From assembly GCA_024636425.1 (NCBI GenBank), contig JAGXHB010000292.1, forward strand, positions 1-5,554: a DNA stretch of 5,554 nucleotides, in the 5' to 3' direction. Within the stretch, counting starts at the first letter, position 1, and the number at the start of each line of letters is the position of its first letter. Shown piece after piece: positions 1 through 5,554 of this stretch. The stretch is from Roseobacter sp. (GTDB taxonomy: Bacteria > Pseudomonadota > Alphaproteobacteria > Rhodobacterales > Rhodobacteraceae). The notes under the pieces were generated by a model. The model did not search any database and had not been told where the DNA came from. It worked only from the letters and a program-made list of their open reading frames with translations. The position numbers and the translations under genes are program-made.

Positions 1-1559
1 CGGCTGGGCAATGCGGCGCGCGCCGTGGGTGCCCGGTTTTCGGCAGATCCCGACACCAGCAGACTTGGTGTGCCGACAGGCTGATCGCCGCGCACCCAGA
101 CATCCGCCACTTTGCCGCCGCGCTGCATGGCAAAGGCTTTGGCATCGTTTCCGGCACTGACGCGGGCATAACCGCCCGGCAAGACCTGCCAGCCGTCCTT
201 GGTACGCGCGACAAACAGGCGGATGCACATGGGGCGCGCCACCAGCCGCCCGTCTTCATAGCTGGGGGTCGTCGACAGCGTGATCGCTTCTTGTCCGACC
301 AGCTCGCGGCCGGACCGTTCCAGCAGCGCGCTCGTGTCGCTTTCGCTGAAGTGATCGGGATGCTGCTCGCCGGTATCGGCCATCAGCGGCACGGTCGAAA
401 AGGCCGAGCCGATCATCATCTGATCGCGGTTGGCCATCACATGATCGCGCTCGGATTTCTGCCCGCACCACCATGTTGCGATGTTGGGCAGTTTGAGGGG
501 CGCGCCGAAATGCTTGCGGGCGATTTTGGGCAGAAACGCCATCAGCGCGCGGGTTTCAAGAACGGCGGCACCGACCGAGTTGACAAGGTTAAGCTGCTGC
601 TGGCGCAGCGCGTCCACCAGCCCCGCTGTGCCGATCAGCGATGTCTGATCCAGTTCAAGCGGATCGCACAGCGCACTGGGCACGCGGTTCCACAGCAGGC
701 TGAGCGGTTTTGGCCCCGCGACCGTGCGCACCATGACCTGTCCATCCTGCACGATCAGGTCTTCGCCCTCGACCAACAGCAGGCCAAGATACCGTGCGAT
801 ATAGGCGTGTTCGGCATAGTTCTGGTTCGCCGGGCCCGATGACAGCAGCGCAATCTGGCCATCCGATTTATCCCGAAGATGGAACAGATGCTGCTGGAAA
901 TCCTGAAAGAACCCGGCAAGGCGGAACACGTTGGAATTGCCGAAAAGCTGGGGAAACACCTTGGTCATGGCGACGCGGTTCTCGATGACGAACCCGGCGG
1001 TCGACGGTGCTTCGACCAGATCGCTGATCACCCACCATTTGCCGTTCGGCCCGCGCCCGATCTCGAACGACAGCAGGTTCAGGAAATTCCCGTTGGCGGG
1101 CTCTATCCCCACAAGCGGGCGCAGCCATGCGGGGTTTTGCGCCAGCAACGTGGCGGGCAACTGACCCGACGCCACCAGCCCCCTCGCGCCGTAAAGATCG
1201 CGCACGACATGTTCCAGCAGATCGGCCCGCTGGATCAGCCCGTCCGAGATTTCGCGCCATTCTCCCTCGCTCAGGATCACGGGAACATGGCTGAGCGGCC
1301 AGCCCCGATCCACCGACACGGTTTCGTCGTATTGCCGGTAGAGCACGCCCGCGTCCCGCAGATACTGATCCCCGCGGGCAAAACGATGCGCCAGGGCGTC
1401 GTGATCAAGCCCTTGGATATGGTCAAGGAACCCTTGCCATACAGGTTTCACCGTCCCGTCAGCGGCAAGCATTTCGTCGCGATTGCCCGCCTGCGCACGG
1501 TAATCCGTCAGCAGGTCACGCGGCATTGCCGCACCTTGGGCGCGCGGAGAGGTGCCCAT
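1..1559 (-). CDS. Circularly permuted type 2 ATP-grasp protein, C-terminus cut by window edge (probable fusion to alpha-E domain)
   Basis: An open frame of 519 codons without a stop runs off the left edge, so the 3' end is missing. The family (DUF404/DUF407 type, CP_ATPgrasp_2) is a predicted ATP-dependent carboxylate-amine ligase, presumably cytoplasmic, with unknown substrate. Family-like segments seen in order: DEMLAADGTVKPVW (28-41), LYGARGLVASGQLP (122-135), FEIGRGPNGKWWVISD (165-180) followed by APSTAGFVIENR (184-195), LLVEGEDLIVQDGQVMVRT (261-279), LCDPLELD (297-304), NSVGAAVLETRALMAFLPK (327-345), LPNIATWWCGQ (357-367) and PGGYARVS (461-468). The last motif normally sits near the end of the ATP-grasp part. 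In fused homologues an alpha-E (DUF403) domain of roughly 300 residues follows, so I infer one beyond the window. The start at 1559 lies 3 bases after the stop of the upstream gene, with AGGG 9 bases before it. A second ATG at 1526 (residue 12), preceded by AAGGTG at 5 bases, is an equally credible start. The family call is firm; the function is inferred. Confidence 0.92.
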   Translation of the reverse strand, partial: MGTSPRAQGAAMPRDLLTDYRAQAGNRDEMLAADGTVKPVWQGFLDHIQGLDHDALAHRFARGDQYLRDAGVLYRQYDETVSVDRGWPLSHVPVILSEGEWREISDGLIQRADLLEHVVRDLYGARGLVASGQLPATLLAQNPAWLRPLVGIEPANGNFLNLLSFEIGRGPNGKWWVISDLVEAPSTAGFVIENRVAMTKVFPQLFGNSNVFRLAGFFQDFQQHLFHLRDKSDGQIALLSSGPANQNYAEHAYIARYLGLLLVEGEDLIVQDGQVMVRTVAGPKPLSLLWNRVPSALCDPLELDQTSLIGTAGLVDALRQQQLNLVNSVGAAVLETRALMAFLPKIARKHFGAPLKLPNIATWWCGQKSERDHVMANRDQMMIGSAFSTVPLMADTGEQHPDHFSESDTSALLERSGRELVGQEAITLSTTPSYEDGRLVARPMCIRLFVARTKDGWQVLPGGYARVSAGNDAKAFAMQRGGKVADVWVRGDQPVGTPSLLVSGSAENRAPTARAALPS

Positions 1560-1562
1560 GGA

Positions 1563-4500
1563 TCAAAGCCCTGGGCGGCGACGCAGATCCAGCGTCATCG
1601 GAAACTCGGGATGCGGTCTTTCATCCGGCGGGGCAAAGCTGCCGGTGGTGTGGCCCATAGGCTCGAACCGCGACAGGCGGCGGGCCTCGGCCTCGTTCCC
1701 GTTTATGGGGAAGGTGTCGAAATTCCGCCCACCGGGATGGGCCACGTGATACCGGCACCCGCCCAGCGATTTGCCCGTCCATGTGTCGTAGATGTCAAAG
1801 GTCAGCGGCGCGTCAACCTCAAGCACCGGATGCAGGGAAATGGCGGGTTTCCACGCCTTGTAGCGCACCCCACCCACGCGTTCTTCGGTCTTGGCGGTCT
1901 TTTGCAGCGGCACGAACCGCTGGTTTGCCGTCACGCGGTAGCGGTCAGGGTTGGGACCGGTCAGCTTGACCTGCAACCGCTCGACCGAGCTGTCGGTATA
2001 TCGCACGGTCCCGCCGATCGCACCGGTTTCGCCCAAGACATGCCAAGGCTCAAGCGCCTGACGCAGCTCGAGCGTCATACCCTCATAGGTCACCTCGCCA
2101 CAGAACGGGAAGCGGAACTCGGCCTGCGCGGTGAACCACTCAGGGTCCAGCGTCATGCCGTAGGCTTTCAGATCTCCCAGTACATCGAGGAAGTCATCCC
2201 AGATGCAGGCGGGCAGCATGAACCGGTCGTGCAGCGTCGTGCCCCAACGGGTCAGGCTGCCGCTGATCGGGGCCTCCCAACAGCGGGCGATGATGGCGCG
2301 GATCAAGACCTGCTGGGCAAGGCTCATCCTGGGGTTTGGCGGCATCTCGAAACCGCGGAATTCGACCAGACCCAGACGCCCCGTGGGACCATCGGGGGAA
2401 TACAGCTTGTCGATGCAGATCTCGGTCCGGTGGGTGTTGCCGGTTACGTCGATCAGGCTGTTGCGCAGCAGCCGGTCCGTCAGCCACGGTGGCGGAGGCG
2501 TGCCTTCGGCGGGTGGCCAGATTTGATCAAGTGCGATTTCAAGCTCGTAAAGCGCATCATGGCGCGCCTCGTCGATGCGGGGGGCCTGACTGGTCGGGCC
2601 GACAAAGGTGCCCGAGAACAGATAGGACAGGCTGGGATGGCGCTGCCAGAACAGGATCAGGCTTTTCAGCAGATCGGGCCTGCGCAGGAACGGGCTGTCG
2701 GTGGTGCTGGCCCCGCCCACGACGACATGGTTGCCGCCGCCGGTCCCGGTATGGCGTCCGTCGATCATGAACTTGTCGGTGCCAAGGCGGCTTTGCCGCG
2801 CTTCTTCATAGACGGTTTCGGTGGTGTGGACACATTCGGCCCATGAGGCTGCGGGGTGAATATTCACCTCGATCACGCCGGGATCGGGCGCCACGCGGAT
2901 CACGTCGATGCGCGGATCGCTGGGCGGCGAATACCCTTCGATCAGCACCTTGCGGCCAATGGTTTTGGCGGCGGTTTCCGTGGCGGCGATCAGCTCAAGA
3001 TAATCCTCAAGCGTCTCGACAGGGGGGAGGAACACACAGAGCTTGCCATCGCGCGGCTCCACCGAGATCGCGGTGCGCACACGGCCCGAAAGATCGGCAT
3101 CAAGGCTTTGCGCGTTCTGGGTTTGGCTGGTTGATGTGTCTTCGGTGCGGCTGGCGATGGGTTGCGCACGCTCCAGCGGGTCTTCGGGCAGCGGGGCACG
3201 CGGCTCGGATGGGTCTTGCGGATAGACGAAGGGGTAATCGCTTTCGGGGATATGGGGCAGGGTGCCTAGCGGCAGGCGGTACCCCACGGGGCTGTCGCCC
3301 GCGACCAGAAACACCCGACCGCGCCGCAATTCCCACACTTCAGACAGCCAGCGGCTGGACGCTCGGGCCTGCCAGCGTTGCACGGGCAGCACATAGCCCG
3401 CAGGTGTCGTCAGCCCGCGCTCGAATACTTTGGCGATGCGGGCGCGTTCCTCGGGGTCTTTCAGCTTGGAGTTTTCGGGCGTCACGTTGTCGGGCAGCTT
3501 GCCTTCCTTGAGGATCCACTCGGCGGGGTCTTCAAAGGCGGGCAGGACGTTTTCACCCGGCACCGACAAGGCGCGCGCGATTTCGGTCAGCAGCGCCTGT
3601 GCATCCTCGGGTCCGACATCTTCGGTCGTGTTCTCACGCGCCAGAAGATCGGGGTCTTGCCAGATCGGCTGCCCGTCCTTGCGCCAGAACAGCGAGAACG
3701 TCCACCGCGGCAGCGTTTCGCCGGGATACCATTTACCCTGACCGTAATGCAGCAGGCCGCCGGTCGAGAATTTATCCTCCAACCGCCGGATCAGCGTATC
3801 TGCCAGCCCGCGCTTGGTGGGGCCCACGGCGTCCGTGTTCCATTCCGCGCCTTCGAAATCGTCGATCGCCACGAAGGTCGGCTCGCCGCCCATGGTCAGG
3901 CGCACATCGCCCGCCTCAAGCCGTTTGTCGATGTCCTGCCCCAGCTGGTTCAGCGCGGTCCAGGCCGTGTCGGAAAAAGGCTTCGTGATGCGCGGATGCT
4001 CGGCGGTGCGCCGGACCTGCATGTCGAAGGAAAAATCGACCTCGGCGTAGGAGGCGACCCCGGCGATGGGGGCGGCGTTCTGGTAATGCGGCGTTGCGGC
4101 CAGTGGCACATGGCTTTCGCCCGCCAGCAATCCCGATGTCGGATCAAGCCCGACCCAACCCGCGCCCGGCAGGTACACTTCGACCCATGCGTGCAGATCG
4201 GTAAAGTCGGTTTCAGTGCCCGACGGCCCGTCAAGCGCCTTCAGATCGGGCTTGAGCTGGATCAGATAGCCCGACACGAAACGCGCGGCCAATCCCAGAT
4301 TGCGCAGGATCTGCACCAGCAGCCAACTGCTGTCGCGACACGACCCAGCGGCACGGCCCAGCGTCGTCTCCGAGGTCTGGACCCCCGGCTCCATCCGGAT
4401 TTCATAAGTGATCTCGGACGCGAGGCGGCTGTTCAGCATCACCAGAAAATCGACCGTCACCATCGGTGCGCGCGAGACCGTCTTGAGGAAATCCGACAGC

Positions 4501-4877
4501 AGCGGGCCAACCGGCTCGGGCTTCATGTAGATGCTCAGATCGGGGGCAATCTCTTCGCCATAGGTAAAGGGGAACTTGGTCGCGTGGTCTTCGACGAAAA
4601 AGTCGAACGGGTTATAGACGGACATGTCCGCGACCAGATCGACCTCGATCTTGAACTCGCGCACAGGTTCGGGAAACACGAAACGGGCCAGCCAGTTGCC
4701 GTAGGGGTCTTGCTGGTGGTTCACAAAGTGGTTTTCCGGCGACACCTTGAGCGCGTGCGAGATCACCCTCGTCCGCGAATGGGGTGCCGGCCGCAGCCGG
4801 ATGACCTGCGGCCCGAGCGTGACGGGGCGGTCATATTTGTAGTGGGTCAGATGATAGATGCTGGCGGTAATGGACAT
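1563..4877 (-). CDS. Transglutaminase-like / DUF2126 putative amidoligase fusion protein, 1104 aa
   Basis: Full-length protein with two enzymatic halves. Residues 1-90 resemble the bacterial transglutaminase N-terminal domain (ASIYHLTHYKYDRPVTLGPQ at 5-24). Residues about 140-260 form the transglutaminase-like core with an apparently intact triad: Cys180 in GSCRDSSWLL, His229 in DLHAWVEVYLPG and Asp245 in GLDPTSG. Residues about 300-1100 match DUF2126, described as a putative amidoligase: VRLTMGGEPTFVAIDD (325-340), GQGKWYPGE (379-387), IEVNIHPAASW (669-679), DGRHTGTGGGNHVVVGG (706-722), LVEFRGFEMPPNPRMSLAQQ (837-856) and FDTFPINGNEAEARR (1053-1067). A Pro/Ser/Thr/Gln/Glu-rich stretch at about 553-600 looks like a flexible linker. 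No signal peptide or membrane segment is evident, so it is probably cytoplasmic. The length is close to the usual ~1100 residues. The start at 4877 is chosen because family similarity begins there and AGGAG precedes it. The frame stays open 138 codons further upstream, but that part has no family character. It is the first gene of an operon with the ATP-grasp gene. Substrate and product are unknown; the protein may hydrolyse, transfer or ligate peptide-like amide bonds. Confidence 0.95.
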   Translation of the reverse strand: MSITASIYHLTHYKYDRPVTLGPQVIRLRPAPHSRTRVISHALKVSPENHFVNHQQDPYGNWLARFVFPEPVREFKIEVDLVADMSVYNPFDFFVEDHATKFPFTYGEEIAPDLSIYMKPEPVGPLLSDFLKTVSRAPMVTVDFLVMLNSRLASEITYEIRMEPGVQTSETTLGRAAGSCRDSSWLLVQILRNLGLAARFVSGYLIQLKPDLKALDGPSGTETDFTDLHAWVEVYLPGAGWVGLDPTSGLLAGESHVPLAATPHYQNAAPIAGVASYAEVDFSFDMQVRRTAEHPRITKPFSDTAWTALNQLGQDIDKRLEAGDVRLTMGGEPTFVAIDDFEGAEWNTDAVGPTKRGLADTLIRRLEDKFSTGGLLHYGQGKWYPGETLPRWTFSLFWRKDGQPIWQDPDLLARENTTEDVGPEDAQALLTEIARALSVPGENVLPAFEDPAEWILKEGKLPDNVTPENSKLKDPEERARIAKVFERGLTTPAGYVLPVQRWQARASSRWLSEVWELRRGRVFLVAGDSPVGYRLPLGTLPHIPESDYPFVYPQDPSEPRAPLPEDPLERAQPIASRTEDTSTSQTQNAQSLDADLSGRVRTAISVEPRDGKLCVFLPPVETLEDYLELIAATETAAKTIGRKVLIEGYSPPSDPRIDVIRVAPDPGVIEVNIHPAASWAECVHTTETVYEEARQSRLGTDKFMIDGRHTGTGGGNHVVVGGASTTDSPFLRRPDLLKSLILFWQRHPSLSYLFSGTFVGPTSQAPRIDEARHDALYELEIALDQIWPPAEGTPPPPWLTDRLLRNSLIDVTGNTHRTEICIDKLYSPDGPTGRLGLVEFRGFEMPPNPRMSLAQQVLIRAIIARCWEAPISGSLTRWGTTLHDRFMLPACIWDDFLDVLGDLKAYGMTLDPEWFTAQAEFRFPFCGEVTYEGMTLELRQALEPWHVLGETGAIGGTVRYTDSSVERLQVKLTGPNPDRYRVTANQRFVPLQKTAKTEERVGGVRYKAWKPAISLHPVLEVDAPLTFDIYDTWTGKSLGGCRYHVAHPGGRNFDTFPINGNEAEARRLSRFEPMGHTTGSFAPPDERPHPEFPMTLDLRRRPGL
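1569..1572 (-). promoter_or_regulatory. Weak ribosome binding site AGGG inside the end of the upstream gene
   Basis: AGGG lies within the last codons of the transglutaminase/DUF2126 gene, 9 bases before the ATG at 1559. The stop codon TGA sits between the two. This layout suggests translational coupling of the ATP-grasp gene to its upstream neighbour. The rival site AAGGTG, 5 bases before the ATG at 1526, means the choice of start is not settled. Confidence 0.4.
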
Positions 4878-4886
4878 ATTTGGGTG

Positions 4887-4891
4887 CTCCT
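4887..4891 (-). promoter_or_regulatory. Ribosome binding site AGGAG of the transglutaminase/DUF2126 gene
   Basis: AGGAG on the minus strand is followed by 9 bases (CACCCAAAT) and then the ATG at 4877. It decides the start against the longer in-frame extension reaching 5291, and it agrees with the point where the family N-terminus (MSITASIYHLTHY) begins. Confidence 0.8.
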
Positions 4892-4978
4892 GTCCGACAA
4901 CATGGCGGTTCTGTAGTAGCGCAGCAACAGCATAACCGTCCTTCGCCCCGTCATGCCGATGTTTTGATGGGCGCGCGG

Positions 4979-4994
4979 CCAAGGCAACGCTTGG
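4979..4994. repeat. Inverted repeat CCAAG-N6-CTTGG
   Basis: Perfect 5-base arms separated by 6 bases (CCAAGGCAACGCTTGG), 102 bases upstream of the start of the transglutaminase/DUF2126 gene. The spacing and symmetry could suit a dimeric regulator. Arms this short can occur by chance, so an operator role is only a guess. Confidence 0.35.
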
Positions 4995-5028
4995 TTTTGT
5001 GGCAGTTGAAGTATTGGCGGGTAAGAGC

Positions 5029-5038
5029 TTTGCGCAAA
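5029..5038. repeat. Perfect 10-base palindrome TTTGCGCAAA
   Basis: TTTGCGCAAA reads the same on both strands and lies near the middle of the divergent intergenic region. The flanking bases do not extend the symmetry. It might be a small operator half-way between the two promoters; no specific regulator can be named. Confidence 0.35.
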
Positions 5039-5193
5039 TACCGCCCTTGCACCCGACTGCACCGGTGTTGATTGTGGTATGGAAATATATCGAGAGCAGG
5101 GAAGAAGCGGAGGCGGACCCGGTGCTGCATGGACCAAAGTTGGACAGTTTCGGGCCGCACGATGGCATACGGTTCGGGCAGCGATAAGATCTG

Positions 5194-5554
5194 ATGCTGA
5201 TTGTCACACATGGAACCGTCCGCAATCCCGGGATCCTGCGCGTGCGCCAGTTGCCGCGCAAGTTCTTCGGACGTGTCACCGTCTGGCCCAAAGGCCGCGT
5301 GAGTATGCGCTTATTCCTGCGGATCGTGGTCGAATTCCAGTGGTTGCGCTATACTGTGGCGTTGCTGCCGCTTGTGATCATCGGACTGATCTGGAACGGA
5401 CTGGCGTTGCCGCTGGCGCAAGCCCCCATCGTCATGCTGATCGTGATCTGGTGGATCGAAATGCGTGTCTTGCGTGTCCCTGTGAAAAGACGGGCGCGGC
5501 TGATCAATGGGGCAGCCGCCGACCGCGCGCTTGATACGCTTCGGGTTCAGGCCC
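5194..5554 (+). CDS. Hypothetical membrane protein with predicted two-helix hairpin, C-terminus cut by window edge
   Basis: Open frame of 120 codons running off the right edge; I do not recognise the family. A TAA stop lies three codons before the ATG (5185), so this is the only upstream ATG in frame. The Shine-Dalgarno match is poor (GATAAGAT region). Third codon positions are mostly G or C, which supports coding, and the competing frame at 5079-5534 is less protein-like. The N-terminal part is basic (ILRVRQLPRKFFGRVTVWPK at 14-33). Two hydrophobic stretches follow: about 54-72 (TVALLPLVIIGLIWNGLAL) and about 76-89 (QAPIVMLIVIWWIE). A basic segment then follows (RVPVKRRARL at 94-103). Positive charges on both sides suggest a hairpin in the inner membrane with both ends in the cytoplasm. 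It is transcribed divergently from the transglutaminase/ATP-grasp operon; a functional link is possible but not shown. Confidence 0.68.
   Translation, partial: MLIVTHGTVRNPGILRVRQLPRKFFGRVTVWPKGRVSMRLFLRIVVEFQWLRYTVALLPLVIIGLIWNGLALPLAQAPIVMLIVIWWIEMRVLRVPVKRRARLINGAAADRALDTLRVQA

Larger units (their letters stand above)
4878..5193. promoter_or_regulatory. Divergent intergenic region, presumed promoters for both transcription units
   Basis: These 316 bases lie between two genes that point away from each other, so promoters for both should be here. I see no convincing -35/-10 pair on either strand. What can be seen is an A/T-rich patch at 5079-5092 (ATGGAAATATATCG), a perfect palindrome at 5029-5038, an inverted repeat at 4979-4994 and a near-direct repeat at 5129-5145. 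Open frames crossing the region on either strand lack recognisable protein features and look like chance in G+C-rich DNA. Confidence 0.5.

Noticed and set aside
868..1260. 130-codon minus-strand frame
   Set aside because: It is in a different frame from the ATP-grasp coding sequence, which is continuous through this stretch with conserved family motifs.
879..2846. 655-codon open frame on the plus strand
   Set aside because: It lies antisense to both large minus-strand genes, whose translations carry clear family motifs. Its own translation shows no recognisable domain and is typical of an antisense shadow in G+C-rich DNA.
3378..4916. 512-codon open frame on the plus strand
   Set aside because: Antisense to the transglutaminase/DUF2126 gene; His/Arg/Gln-rich translation without motifs, as expected for a shadow frame.
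5068..5091. TTGATT followed by TATATC as a plus-strand promoter
   Set aside because: The spacer is only 12 bases, too short for a standard promoter. The TTGAT half also has no partner ATCAA at the spacing of an FNR-type site.
5141..5171. Possible sigma-70 promoter for the plus-strand gene: TGGACA and CATACG
   Set aside because: The -35 is a fair match, but the -10 matches only three of six bases and the spacer is 19 bases, so it is not better than chance in a region of this size.
4878..5291. In-frame 138-codon N-terminal extension of the transglutaminase/DUF2126 gene
   Set aside because: Family similarity starts at the ATG at 4877, which has a good AGGAG. The extension lacks domain character and would overlap the divergent membrane protein gene.
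5079..5534. 151-codon plus-strand frame overlapping the membrane protein gene
   Set aside because: Its translation is Arg/Ala/Asp-rich without features, while the frame starting at 5194 gives a coherent membrane protein with good codon positions and stays open to the window edge.

Overview
The window looks like chromosomal DNA from an alphaproteobacterium, most likely a Rhodobacteraceae (Roseobacter-type) member. I base this on the G+C-rich third codon positions, the style of the protein sequences, and a gene pair that is common in that group. No RNA genes, mobile elements, CRISPR arrays or strong terminators were seen.

Layout: two long genes lie head to tail on the minus strand and fill about 88% of the window. 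The upstream one (1563-4877) encodes a 1104-residue fusion of a bacterial transglutaminase-like cysteine enzyme with a DUF2126 putative amidoligase. Three bases after its stop codon starts a second gene (1-1559, cut by the window edge). It encodes a circularly permuted type 2 ATP-grasp protein; the missing end probably carries an alpha-E (DUF403) domain. A 316-base intergenic region (4878-5193) separates this operon from a divergent plus-strand gene (5194 to the window end, also cut). That gene encodes an unrecognised small membrane protein with a predicted two-helix hairpin.

How the genes may work together: from family knowledge, DUF2126 proteins, circularly permuted ATP-grasp proteins, alpha-E proteins, transglutaminase-like proteases and sometimes an Anbu proteasome-like peptidase recur in one conserved neighbourhood. 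Comparative genomics has proposed that this neighbourhood makes, attaches or trims a peptide-like molecule. The window supplies two predicted ATP-dependent ligase-type domains and one thiol-enzyme domain in one transcription unit, which fits that idea. No substrate can be read from the sequence. The system is known as a neighbourhood but is, to my knowledge, biochemically uncharacterised, so it is the best candidate here for an interesting system.
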